From Acidobacteria bacterium AH-259-G07 (lineage in GTDB: Bacteria > Acidobacteriota > UBA6911 > RPQK01 > JADFOI01): a stretch of DNA of 11,032 nucleotides. Both the position numbers and the translations under genes were made by a program. This document shows, piece by piece, positions 1 to 6,838 of this stretch. Every line of letters begins with the position of its first letter. Positions within the stretch are counted from its first letter, which is position 1. The notes under the pieces are model-generated. The model was not told where the DNA came from. It saw nothing but the letters and a program-made list of their open reading frames with translations, and did not search any database. The stretch lies in NCBI GenBank assembly GCA_027717925.1, contig JALLON010000066.1:1-11032 (forward strand), given 5' to 3'.

Positions 1-1
1 A

Positions 2-757
2 GCGCTTGAGGCAGTGCTCAAGCGAGACCGCACAATTGTAGTCTCCGGCCTTGTTGGCATCTCGGCGCTGGCATGGACATATATGGTCTACGCGGCCTCG
101 GATATGGAACGTATGGATATGGCCATGCTCCAGATGCGGACCTGGGGAGCCCTAGATATCGTCCTGCTGTTTGTGATGTGGGCAGTAATGATGGTGGCGA
201 TGATGGTTCCTTCCGCTGCACCTATGATCCTAATGTTTGCTACTGTCAATAGGCGCCGCCACGAACAGCAGCGCCCGCTTGTACCAACCGGTATGTTTCT
301 TGTGGGCTATCTAGTGGTCTGGACGGGATTCAGTGCTGCCGCTACTTTCGCCCAGTGGGGACTCCACCGTGCTGCTCTCCTCTCTCCGATGATGGTAAGC
401 ACCAGTTCCATCCTGGGTGGCCTCCTGCTCCTAACTGCCGGGCTGTTCCAGTGGACGCCTCTTAAGTATGCCTGCCTGAAGCATTGCCGCTCTCCCTTGG
501 GGTTTCTCTTGGGCAAGTGGCGCGAGGGCTCACGGGGCGCTTTCATCATGGGACTGCGACATGGGAGCTACTGCACGGGCTGCTGTTGGTCCCTCATGGC
601 TTTGCTCTTTGTGGCGGGGGTGATGAACCTGCTCTGGGTGGCGACCATCGCAGCCTTTGTCCTGGTTGAGAAGGTGGTCCCTCGCGGGGATCTTGTGGGA
701 CGTGTAGCAGGAGGCGTTCTCGTGCTGGCTGGCCTCGTGCTCCTCAATGGCTTTTAG
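2..757 (+). CDS. DUF2182 family integral membrane protein, 5' end outside window
   Basis: This is a polytopic membrane protein of the DUF2182 family, described as predicted metal-binding but with no firm biochemical role. The family signature is visible as a Met-rich helix ending MMVAMMVPSAAPM (about residues 58-71 counted from the GTG at 14). Later come a CLKHC motif and a GSYCTGCCWSLM motif, whose Cys and His residues are the likely metal ligands. About six hydrophobic segments are seen, near residues 8-26, 47-70, 93-112, 128-146, 190-217 and 228-245. The frame is open to base 2 and the codons before the GTG (ALEA) fit the usual family start, so the true start probably lies left of the window. 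A Met-rich loop (MERMDMAMLQM) follows the first helix. DUF2182 genes often sit beside a DUF1326 gene; none is visible here. Family call is confident, function is not. Confidence 0.87.
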   Translation, partial: ALEAVLKRDRTIVVSGLVGISALAWTYMVYAASDMERMDMAMLQMRTWGALDIVLLFVMWAVMMVAMMVPSAAPMILMFATVNRRRHEQQRPLVPTGMFLVGYLVVWTGFSAAATFAQWGLHRAALLSPMMVSTSSILGGLLLLTAGLFQWTPLKYACLKHCRSPLGFLLGKWREGSRGAFIMGLRHGSYCTGCCWSLMALLFVAGVMNLLWVATIAAFVLVEKVVPRGDLVGRVAGGVLVLAGLVLLNGF

Positions 758-771
758 TCATCAGAGCCGAT

Positions 772-954
772 TTATCCAGCTAATGCATACCAGGAGTAAG
801 TAACTTTGAATCTATCCCCCTCTGGCTCTACACTTCCACGTCCCACCGGGAAAACTAATCTGATTCCCAAGGTACTTGGACCCACGCGAATTGGCGCTAT
901 TGCATAAACCACAACCTCACACAGTGGTTCAAGAGTTATTTCATATTTAGCCAT
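772..954 (-). CDS. small hypothetical protein (60 aa) downstream of the monooxygenase
   Basis: I do not recognise this 60-residue product. Support for a real gene is a purine-rich ribosome site (AAGGGGGT) six bases before the ATG, and position: it lies 68 bases downstream of the monooxygenase stop on the same strand, so it could be the last gene of that operon. The sequence alternates hydrophobic and polar residues (for example VVVYAIAPIRVG, and FKVTYSWYALAG at the end). That suggests a small all-beta domain, with no signal peptide or membrane helix. It ends 14 bases from the stop of the convergent DUF2182 gene. It might also be chance coding; the ribosome site is the main argument for it. 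Confidence 0.45.
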   Translation of the reverse strand: MAKYEITLEPLCEVVVYAIAPIRVGPSTLGIRLVFPVGRGSVEPEGDRFKVTYSWYALAG

Positions 955-1022
955 TTTTTACCCCCTTCTTATGTGTCAGAAATACGATCTCTGCTCCAAT
1001 CTGAGTTGCCAAGCCCTCGCGA

Positions 1023-2201
1023 TCAACTTTCATGCGAAAGATCCTTCGGTTCGTCAGTAGGGGATTCGGGGCCAAGACCTATGAGGTCTGGTAGTCCCGC
1101 GGGGTCAGAAAAAATGCGCGCGAGGATTCGAGCGCGCCGCTCGTCCGCTGCCGGACCGGTAGTCCATATCAGTTCAGCCATCCAATTTGTGATCTGATGG
1201 ACGGTCCCATAGCAACGGTCGTGTTTTCGAGCGTAGTGGTCAAGTGCGGCGCTCCAGTCACTCGTAGAGCAGAGACAGTCTCTCAGATGAAGAACATCGA
1301 GAAGAGTGAGTGAAAGACCACAACCCCAGTCCGGATCCGATGCGGCCGCAGCGTCTCCTGTGAGGACGACATTATCCCGTGCGGGATGATCGACCCAGTG
1401 ATCCGCTCCATTGAACTGGGCTAAAGGACCTGCGATGTGAGTGCCGTCGAACCATTCGCCTGGCGCACCAGCCGCACGGCAATTCGAGAGGAATTCAGAA
1501 ACCTTTTGATTCCCGCTGAGATGCTGGTCGCCGTCGGCCTTGCGGTACAGGTAGTAGACACGGGCTCGCTTCTCACCGAGTGGCGCCATTAAGACGGCAC
1601 CTTCGGGTCCGGCGACGAGGTGAGTAGAGTCGTCCGGAACTGGGGTCACCTCAAGAAGTGTGCCCGCAATGAGCAAACGATCAGGGTCCTGTTGCACTTG
1701 AAAGCCCGCCCAAGACCGCACCATTGAGTTTCGTCCATCCGCACCTACCACCACTTGTGCAGAAATCACCTCACGCTTACCATTCTTCTGAAACTTGACG
1801 CTCGGCGGACTACCCGGAACGACCGAATCGACGGTGATACCGCGACGAACTTCTGCCCCGGTTTGTTCGGCCAGCCCGAGAAGACTTTCTTGCATATCTG
1901 GATGATAGAAATTGAAGGACCCTACCCCGTGAGGTGTGGTTCTTGCGAGATCTCTTTTGGCCATTGGGGACCCGCCCAGGTATGTAATCCACCAGCGAGT
2001 TTGGTTACCGATGATGTGGTCGTACACTCCAAGGGACCGTGCGGCGGCCACTCCCCAGGGATGCATCTGCTCTCCTCGAACCCTGTCCTTGAAGCGTGTT
2101 TCACGCTCCAACACAAGGACTCGATGTCCTGCTTCTGCAAGGTTCTTCGCTAAGGCTGAGCCCCCAAGACCACCTCCAACAATGATTGCATCGAAGCTCA
2201 T
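1023..2201 (-). CDS. FAD-dependent monooxygenase / oxidoreductase (class A flavoprotein, PHBH fold)
   Basis: This is a 392-residue flavoprotein of the p-hydroxybenzoate hydroxylase-like group, which normally uses FAD and NAD(P)H to hydroxylate or epoxidise small organic substrates. Three family motifs are visible in order. The N-terminal dinucleotide motif GGGLGG (residues 9-14) ends at Glu32, which would bind the FAD ribose. The DG motif is GADGRNS (153-159). The GD motif is LTGDAAAASDPDWGCG (280-295), which contacts FAD and closes the active site. An RGE triad (42-44) matches the FAD-binding loop. There is no signal peptide, so it should be cytoplasmic. The ATG at 2201 has GAGGG about seven bases upstream. 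The substrate cannot be read from the sequence; neighbours give no pathway. Flavin halogenases and geranylgeranyl reductases share this fold, but no halogenase WxWxIP motif is seen. Confidence 0.88.
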   Translation of the reverse strand: MSFDAIIVGGGLGGSALAKNLAEAGHRVLVLERETRFKDRVRGEQMHPWGVAAARSLGVYDHIIGNQTRWWITYLGGSPMAKRDLARTTPHGVGSFNFYHPDMQESLLGLAEQTGAEVRRGITVDSVVPGSPPSVKFQKNGKREVISAQVVVGADGRNSMVRSWAGFQVQQDPDRLLIAGTLLEVTPVPDDSTHLVAGPEGAVLMAPLGEKRARVYYLYRKADGDQHLSGNQKVSEFLSNCRAAGAPGEWFDGTHIAGPLAQFNGADHWVDHPARDNVVLTGDAAAASDPDWGCGLSLTLLDVLHLRDCLCSTSDWSAALDHYARKHDRCYGTVHQITNWMAELIWTTGPAADERRARILARIFSDPAGLPDLIGLGPESPTDEPKDLSHES

Positions 2202-2250
2202 GGTAAACCCTCAATACTTCCAAAACCCAGATGTCCGCTTCAGCTTTCCG

Positions 2251-2412
2251 TCAAGCTGAAGATAGCAAGCTCAAGGATTGAGCGGCATCAAGAACAACGT
2301 CAAGAAATCGCCCTGTCGCGATTGGTGAGTCCTCAGCAATGTACTCCAGTACGTCGTCGAGGCCATCGCGTGCACCGTTGGTCCAGACTACTCGGCGCGT
2401 CCGATCTGCCAT
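2251..2412 (-). pseudogene. truncated RelE/ParE-family toxin, overlapping its antitoxin
   Basis: A 53-codon frame starts with an ATG inside the antitoxin gene, overlapping its end by 25 bases, with AAGGAA directly upstream. The product begins MADRTRRVVWTNGARDGLDD and goes on with LEYIAEDSP and a helix ending AAQSLSLL. This matches the first half of ParE/RelE toxins: strand 1, then the two-helix hairpin. Intact family members have about 90-105 residues and then carry the beta-sheet with the basic active-site or gyrase-contact residues (GR.VPE...REL type). Here the frame stops with TGA right after helix 2, and I see no continuation in the other frames before the monooxygenase start. The toxin is therefore probably dead, leaving the antitoxin orphaned. 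The family assignment rests on the N-terminal half only. Confidence 0.68.
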
Positions 2413-2588
2413 TTCCTTCGCAGCTGGTCGGCGATCACGTCGTGGGGGATCAGTCGACCCTCAGCAACATCGTCCAGACCTCTCTCGACCGCCTGAATAA
2501 CGTAGAGATGATACAGAACATCATCGAGGCTGCACTCGTCTGGTAAGCGGTCGAGCAGCGCCCTTACAGTTTCTTTCGTCTTTGGCAT
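2388..2588 (-). CDS. antitoxin-like small protein, partner of a ParE/RelE-type toxin
   Basis: This 66-residue acidic, helical protein (PKTKETVRALLDRLPDECS, then LDDVLYHLYVIQAVERGLDD and a C-terminal region with IPHDVIADQLRRKW) matches a widespread uncharacterised antitoxin type found directly upstream of ParE/RelE toxins. The pattern is an N-terminal KETV..LLD.LPD.CS.DD..YHLYV block, then GL.D...G..I.H. In known modules the antitoxin binds the toxin and the operon promoter. Here the partner frame overlaps its end by 25 bases but is truncated. The start ATG at 2588 has only a weak GGGAA/AGGA ribosome site. A TATACT box lies about 31 bases upstream, fitting a short leader. Retention beside a dead toxin may reflect recent decay or protection against related toxins. 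Confidence 0.72.
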   Translation of the reverse strand: MPKTKETVRALLDRLPDECSLDDVLYHLYVIQAVERGLDDVAEGRLIPHDVIADQLRRKWQIGRAE

Positions 2589-2618
2589 GTCCTGGTTCCC
2601 GTTTTGGGCCCCTTCAAA

Positions 2619-2624
2619 AGTATA
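2619..2624 (-). promoter_or_regulatory. putative extended -10 box for the antitoxin gene
   Basis: On the minus strand the sequence TGCTATACT contains a near-consensus -10 hexamer (TATACT) with a TG one base upstream, the extended -10 pattern. It would start transcription about 25 bases before the antitoxin ATG. No convincing -35 hexamer is seen 16-18 bases upstream, as is tolerated for extended -10 promoters. The 158 bases between this box and the sulfatase stop hold nothing else I can identify. Confidence 0.4.
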
Positions 2625-2782
2625 GCAAGCGTTGTGCCCACCTCGCTATAGATTTGGAGAGTCCTGGTACTACTCGCCTGTGGTGCTGTGGTGCTGGAAG
2701 CATCGGCGGCGTAGAGGGTTTCACCTCGGCGTCACTTTTCAAGGGCCTTCAAGCGTTCTCAAGGTGCATTCGGCCCTGTCAC

Positions 2783-4201
2783 CTATCTCCTTTCCCGGGG
2801 TGCGTCTGGTGCGTTGACCTTCGGGAGCCATCGAGCTAGCTGCTTCTTGACTTTGGCAAATTCGGGTCTATCGGCGAGATTGGTCCATTCCATCTCGTCC
2901 TTCTGGCGGTCGTACAGTTCTTCCGTGCCGTCGCTGTAACGTATGTAGCGCCATCGCTCAGAGCGCACCGAATGGTTATTACGCCCGTGAGTGGTTAACG
3001 CCGGCCGATCCCAGCTGGCACTGGGATTCTTCAAAAGCGGCAATAAGCTCTTCCCTTCCAGCCCCTCCTTGGCTCTCAGTCCGCAAACATCGATGAGTGT
3101 CGGATAGATATCGATCAGACTCACGGGGCGCGTACAACGTGCGTTTGGCTGGGTAATACCTGGCACGACCATCATAAGAACATTGTGTGTTGCTTCCTCC
3201 CACAGAGCGAACTTGCGCCAATGCAGCTTCTCCCCAAGGTGCCAGCCGTGATCGCTCCACAGGACAATGACAGTGTTCCTGGCGTAAGGACTGCGCTCCA
3301 GGGCGCCGATTAAGCGACCGACACAGGCGTCGGTGAAACTGATGCTGGCAAGGTACGCTGAAACAGCGTTGCGCCACTGGTTGTACTCTATGACGCGTTT
3401 GTGATCCCGACCCGGGCGAGCCATTTTTACACCGATGGGAGGAATGTCTTCCAGGTCGTCTTCCTTCACGTTGGGCAAAGTAATATGTTCGGGAGAGTAC
3501 ATCTTGAAATACGTTTTGGGCACGTACCAGGGTAGGTGTGGCCGGAAAATGCCAACGGCAAGGAAAAACGGTTCTTCGTGTTCTTTTCCCAGCTGTTTGA
3601 TGGCCCAGTCTGTGACCTTCCAGTCACCCATATCTTCGTCGCCAACGTCAAGCGGGCCCCAGTCGAAATGTGCGGTGTTTGGAATACCGTTAAGAGGCCG
3701 CTTGGGCGGTACTGGATCATCCGGCCTTGTCTTTGTTTTTGAAGGGAAATATTCATGCCAGGACGGGGGGTCCGGATATCTTCCGTGAAAAATCTTGCCG
3801 CCCCCAATCACACGATATCCATGAGCCATGAAATACTGGGGGATTGTCTGGGCGTCGCGAAGAGCCGGTCTCCAGGGCTGACTGTTGAGGTAGACCCCTG
3901 ACGTGGACGGCAATATTCCGGTTAGCAGACTAGCCCGCGAAGGGTTACAGGCAGGAGCCGAACAAAACGCATTCGTGAAGAGCACACCTTGCCGGGCAAG
4001 TCGATCGAGGTGAGGAGTTTGCACATCCGGGTGACCACCCAAACAACCGATCCAATCGTTAAGATCATCTATTGCAATGAAGAGCACGTTTGGTTGATCT
4101 TTTTCCCCCTCGATCGAAAAACCAAACTGGCCCAGCCAGGCTGCCACGGCCGCGGCAGCTAATAACTTGAGAAATACTCCCCTATAGGTTGCTTGTGCCA
4201 T
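2783..4201 (-). CDS. secreted sulfatase of the formylglycine-dependent alkaline-phosphatase superfamily (iduronate-2-sulfatase-like)
   Basis: This enzyme would hydrolyse sulfate esters, probably on polysaccharides, outside the cytoplasmic membrane. From the ATG at 4201 it has 472 residues, starting with a signal peptide (basic TYR then a Leu/Ala-rich core, about 8-25). DD at 45-46 (IAIDDLNDW) would bind calcium. The activation motif CNPSRASLLTG has its Cys at 85 (codon 3949-3947), the residue oxidised to formylglycine. A second metal and catalytic block reads SDHGWHLGEKLHW. The C-terminal strand with RSERWRYIRY and ELYD is also typical. The frame is open 20 codons further up to 4261, but that start would overlap the GH51 remnant, and GGGAGGAG lies 12 bases before 4201, so I prefer 4201. 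No sulfatase-modifying enzyme is in the window. It seems intact although its neighbours are broken. Confidence 0.92.
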   Translation of the reverse strand: MAQATYRGVFLKLLAAAAVAAWLGQFGFSIEGEKDQPNVLFIAIDDLNDWIGCLGGHPDVQTPHLDRLARQGVLFTNAFCSAPACNPSRASLLTGILPSTSGVYLNSQPWRPALRDAQTIPQYFMAHGYRVIGGGKIFHGRYPDPPSWHEYFPSKTKTRPDDPVPPKRPLNGIPNTAHFDWGPLDVGDEDMGDWKVTDWAIKQLGKEHEEPFFLAVGIFRPHLPWYVPKTYFKMYSPEHITLPNVKEDDLEDIPPIGVKMARPGRDHKRVIEYNQWRNAVSAYLASISFTDACVGRLIGALERSPYARNTVIVLWSDHGWHLGEKLHWRKFALWEEATHNVLMMVVPGITQPNARCTRPVSLIDIYPTLIDVCGLRAKEGLEGKSLLPLLKNPSASWDRPALTTHGRNNHSVRSERWRYIRYSDGTEELYDRQKDEMEWTNLADRPEFAKVKKQLARWLPKVNAPDAPRERR

Positions 4202-4250
4202 AAGGCTATGTCTCCTCCCTGTGCCTCGATCTCGATGCTTCGGGTTTTCT

Positions 4251-5013
4251 CTACAACTCAATTTCCAAAACTACCACCGATTTTGCAGGCAGTGTCGCTT
4301 TAAGAGCTTGATCGCTCAATTCGACTGCCTCGAACACCTCAGGATGAACTGCGTTGGGCTGATCAAATGTATTGTGGGCGTTCATGGCCTTGGCGGTCAG
4401 AACACGACCGGAAACTTTTCTGGCTTTCACACCGCGCAATTCACAATCGAGTTGAGCCGCATTGTGGGGATCAGGCTCAACTCGGTACCAGGTGCCCCAC
4501 TCATTCATCTTCTGCGAATACTGTGGCCGAACGTTTCCGCAGATGTAGGGCTCGCATTGCAGCTGAGCACAGAGGTCCATGAATTCATGGGTTCCAAAAT
4601 GGTTGTTCTCCGTGACACCCCCCCCAGTGGGTGTTGATCATGGTAGGCCGCTCCTCACGCGGCCCGAGGCCGTCCATCCAGTGGTACTCATCCGCGAAAC
4701 ACCCACCAGGCCAGCGCAAATTGGGTATTTGAATTTTTCGTAAGGCCTCGACGATGTCGTTTCTGATGCCTCGTGTGTTGGGGATTTCTGAATCCTCTCC
4801 AACCCAGAAGCCACCGTAAATACAGCGACCCAGGTGTTCGGAAAAGTGTCCATAAATATGACGGCTGATGGTTTCCTTGCCCTTATCGGCATGAACGACC
4901 AACTTATTCACCGCTTCGCTTTGGGCTGCAGTGGATGTAATATTCTCGCTTCGGTTGAAAACGATGACGAGGCTGAGCAAAAACAGCGCTCTAAGTCGGA
5001 TCATGTGCTTCAT
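4251..5013 (-). pseudogene. GH51 alpha-L-arabinofuranosidase, frameshifted and internally deleted
   Basis: The N-terminal part (142 codons from the ATG at 5013, with AAAGGA nine bases upstream) has a signal peptide and the GH51 blocks ISRHIYGHFSEHLG, IYGGFW, IPNLRWPGGCFADEYHW and MINTHWGG. It then runs into a stop after an eight-G run (C-run at 4618-4625 on the plus strand). Removing one G restores the family continuation GVTENNHFGTHEFMDLC into the frame ending at 4251. That frame keeps CEPYICGNV, then jumps within about 4473-4532 to the C-terminal beta domain (LRGVKARKVSGRVLTAKAMN ... PAKSVVVLEI). The middle of the TIM barrel, with the acid/base GNE motif and the nucleophile Glu, is absent. 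The parts total about 260 residues against roughly 500 in the family. Even without the frameshift the product could not be catalytic. The stop lies 49 bases before the sulfatase ATG, suggesting a former operon for sulfated arabinose-containing glycans. Confidence 0.9.
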
Positions 5014-5086
5014 TTCTTATGTTCCTTTCACTTTTAACCAATAGGACAGAGAAATACCACAGTATGAGCCGTGTTGAAAAAGAAAA

Positions 5087-5590
5087 ATGGACGTTTTTTG
5101 CAACCTTGGTCGAGTTTGCCCCCAGGCACATCTTCCAGAGGATTACGTCCTGGATGGTAAGAGCCCAGTGCCACTTCTAACGGGCGAGAAGGATCGACAC
5201 CACGACTGGATTTTCAGCTACATAGCCTCCGCGCGCATGCTTCGAGACCATCGCTGGCTTTTGGAGGCGGTGGATGAACGTGAAGGCCTTCCTCGTGGTC
5301 GTTTTTACGACTGCGGAAGTAGTCGTAAAGGATACGGATACAAGAACGTAACTGAGTCAAAGGATGTGGAGGTCCTGGCAGCACGAGAGCGATTCGACAA
5401 GCTACTTGAAAAACTTCCTCCACTAGATCCTAAGGCGCCGCGAATGGAAGAGGCCCTGGCCCGATACGATACCATGCGTAAACACCCTCTGCAGAAACCG
5501 GCCGGAATATCAGTAACCAGCGAGTTGTTTCGACTCACAACTCCACTCCTTCAGCTTCAACCCGCTCGTGGAAAGGGAGGGCAGAGATAA
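5087..5590 (+). pseudogene. C-terminal fragment of a second sulfatase
   Basis: The 167-codon frame resembles the last third of a planctomycete-type arylsulfatase: LPEDYVLDGKSPVPLLTGEK, then HHDWIFSYIASARMLRDHRW, RFYDCG and VLAARERFDKLLEKLPPL. The catalytic N-terminal two thirds with the formylglycine motif are absent, and nothing like them lies upstream, where the divergent GH51 remnant begins at 5013. The start is also scrambled. Frame 5087 gives MD then VFCNLGRVC, while the frame one base later gives FFATLVEFA, the expected family sequence, before homology returns to the first frame at AHLPEDY. Two compensating indels, near 5093 and 5117-5125, would explain this. No ribosome site is evident. 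The tail after YDTMRKH looks unlike the family and may be read-through past a lost stop. I regard it as non-functional. Confidence 0.82.
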
Positions 5591-6009
5591 GCGTTAGAAT
5601 CGCTTGAGGATTAGGGAAGCATAAGTCACTTATTCGTATGTATTTAGGTGACTACTTTGGCTAGTCTCCACCAGTCTTTTTTACAATTATCGTTTTCATA
5701 ATTCTCTTCTGATTTAGGAAATATAACTGCGCTTGTCAATGATCGCTATCAAAATTGGGCAACAATTGACGGAGGCTTTTTGAGTTTTGTCATTTTGGAG
5801 GCATCCAGTAAATCGCATAGCGAAAACCCACAAGTGGTTCGTCGACAGTCAATTTGCCCCGTTTGGAAGAGGTTGGAAGGTGTCCTTCACTCTTTGAAGT
5901 TCAATATCATGAGCGATCTCGGACTTCAACCAAGCAGATTCTCGTCACTTCCCTCAATAACCCGCTGAAGTAAACAATTTGTCGTCATTCCCAAGGTTTG
6001 CGGACGCTC
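5591..6009. other. AT-rich intergenic spacer without a recognisable gene
   Basis: About 420 bases lie between the sulfatase fragment and the promoter of the first PIN module. I see no RNA gene, IS end or conserved coding region. One 62-codon frame (5780-5968, plus) starts with TTG after a GGAGG, but its product has no recognisable motif and a low-complexity Ser-rich composition. The stretch is visibly more AT-rich than its flanks up to about 5800, which would fit transferred or relaxed non-coding DNA. Confidence 0.5.
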
Positions 6010-6037
6010 TTGACGAATTCCAGCGTTCAAGTACACT
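6010..6037 (+). promoter_or_regulatory. putative sigma-70 type promoter of the Phd-PIN module
   Basis: TTGACG (6010-6015) matches the -35 consensus at five of six bases and TACACT (6032-6037) is a fair -10 box, with a 16-base spacer. Transcription would begin around 6044-6046, at the edge of the palindrome at 6045-6062 and about 20 bases before the first ATG of the antitoxin. Confidence 0.5.
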
Positions 6038-6044
6038 GTAGATA

Positions 6045-6062
6045 GAACTAATTAATTAGTTC
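6045..6062. promoter_or_regulatory. perfect 18-bp palindrome, candidate operator of the Phd-PIN module
   Basis: GAACTAATTAATTAGTTC is a perfect inverted repeat without a spacer. It lies just downstream of the predicted -10 box, over the expected transcription start and four bases before the antitoxin ATG at 6067. Phd/YefM antitoxins are dimers that bind short palindromes over their own promoter, with the toxin as co-repressor, so this is the likely autoregulatory site. The role is inferred from symmetry and position. Confidence 0.6.
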
Positions 6063-6066
6063 GACA

Positions 6067-6378
6067 ATGGAAAAGGAGGGATTCACCATTAAAAACAAGG
6101 CTAAATCTATGCCAAAAGTCGTATCTGCCTTAACTGCCCGTACCCAGTTCGGCGAGATCATGCGCCGGGCCAAGGAGGAAGAAGATCGTTTTGTGGTCGA
6201 CAAGCGAGGGGAACCGCAGGTGGTGATCATGGGCATTAAAGATTTCCTCAAAAACCTAGTCGCCGAGCCGGAAGTCTTAGCCGCCATCCGAGCGAAGGCA
6301 AAGCGCAAAGGCAAGAACAAGCTCATGATGCGGGAGATCGATCAGGAGATTGCCAAATACCGCCGGGAGCTCAACTAA
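6067..6378 (+). CDS. Phd/YefM-family antitoxin of a PIN-toxin module
   Basis: The core VSALTARTQFGEIMRRAKEE with FVVDKRGEPQVVIMGIKDF is the Phd/YefM fold, a DNA-binding N-terminal domain that dimerises. The C-terminal region (about 65-103, rich in Lys, Arg and Glu) would wrap the toxin. It should neutralise the PIN ribonuclease encoded nine bases downstream and repress the operon. The start is uncertain. ATG 6067 gives 103 residues but has no ribosome site. A very good one, AAGGAGGG (6073-6080), lies inside that frame and faces an in-frame ATT at 6088, seven bases away. ATG 6109 (MPKVVSA) is the start most consistent with the conserved core. The family assignment does not depend on this choice. 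Confidence 0.88.
   Translation: MEKEGFTIKNKAKSMPKVVSALTARTQFGEIMRRAKEEEDRFVVDKRGEPQVVIMGIKDFLKNLVAEPEVLAAIRAKAKRKGKNKLMMREIDQEIAKYRRELN
6073..6080 (+). promoter_or_regulatory. strong Shine-Dalgarno sequence facing an ATT codon
   Basis: AAGGAGGG is close to a full complement of the 16S 3' end. The codon at normal spacing (6088-6090) is ATT, in frame with the antitoxin. The nearest in-frame ATGs are six bases upstream (6067) and 28 bases downstream (6109). Either ATT is used as a rare inefficient start, as known for infC, or an ATG was lost by point mutation. Confidence 0.5.
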
Positions 6379-6387
6379 TCCTCAGGT

Positions 6388-6810
6388 ATGGTCCGATTGA
6401 AGGTGGTTCTTGACACCAACGTGGTCGTTTCCGCGCACCTGAACGCTGAAGGCTATGAACGGTTTGTTCTCGATCTTGGGCTCGCCAGAAAAGTTCAATT
6501 GTTCGTCTCTCCAGAGATTCTGACCGAGTATGATGCCGTCCTATGTCGGCCAAAGTTTTCTATTGATCTGAAAAAGCTAGACGCATCACTTACCCTGATC
6601 AAGGGGAAAGCAAAGACCTTTCGACCAAAACAGAAGCTCTCCATTACTACAGATCCGGGCGACAACAAGTTCCTGGAGTGTGCCCAAACAGTGAGAGCAG
6701 ATTATCTGGTAACCGGCAACAAGCGTCACTTCCCCAAGCAATGGAAAGAAACGAAAGTGGTTAATGCGAAGGAGTTCATCAAGATCATTTCTCCCGAGCT
6801 GAAACGGTGA
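6388..6810 (+). CDS. PIN-domain toxin, probable ribonuclease (COG1569-type putative TA toxin)
   Basis: This 140-residue protein has the PIN fold, whose members cut RNA with a metal site of clustered acids. The first acid is Asp9 in VVLDTNVVVSA, the second Glu47 in SPEILTEYDAVL, and the third Asp91 in TDPGDNKFLECA. The block LVTGNKRHFP has Asn where some relatives have Asp. Length and the SPEIL.EY and D.GDN.FLECA patterns fit the group annotated as putative toxin component, PIN family. It follows the Phd-type antitoxin by nine bases, so the two should be co-transcribed from the promoter at 6010-6037. Its ribosome site (CAGG close to the ATG) is poor, so translation may depend on coupling to the antitoxin. 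It looks intact. The RNA target is unknown. Confidence 0.88.
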   Translation: MVRLKVVLDTNVVVSAHLNAEGYERFVLDLGLARKVQLFVSPEILTEYDAVLCRPKFSIDLKKLDASLTLIKGKAKTFRPKQKLSITTDPGDNKFLECAQTVRADYLVTGNKRHFPKQWKETKVVNAKEFIKIISPELKR

Positions 6811-6838
6811 GCAAGAAGGCTGATACGACAACCAAAGC

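Noticed and set aside
1755..2153. A 132-codon plus-strand frame opposite the monooxygenase.
   Set aside because: Antisense shadow with no recognisable features; the sense strand carries all three FAD motifs.
4202..4261. The longer sulfatase start at 4261.
   Set aside because: The added 20 residues are charged, precede a complete signal peptide and would overlap the GH51 remnant; the ATG at 4201 has GGGAGGAG upstream.
5780..5968. A 62-codon plus-strand frame with a TTG start after GGAGG in the spacer.
   Set aside because: Ser-rich product without motif, rare start, no neighbour to support it and AT-rich surroundings; treated as chance.
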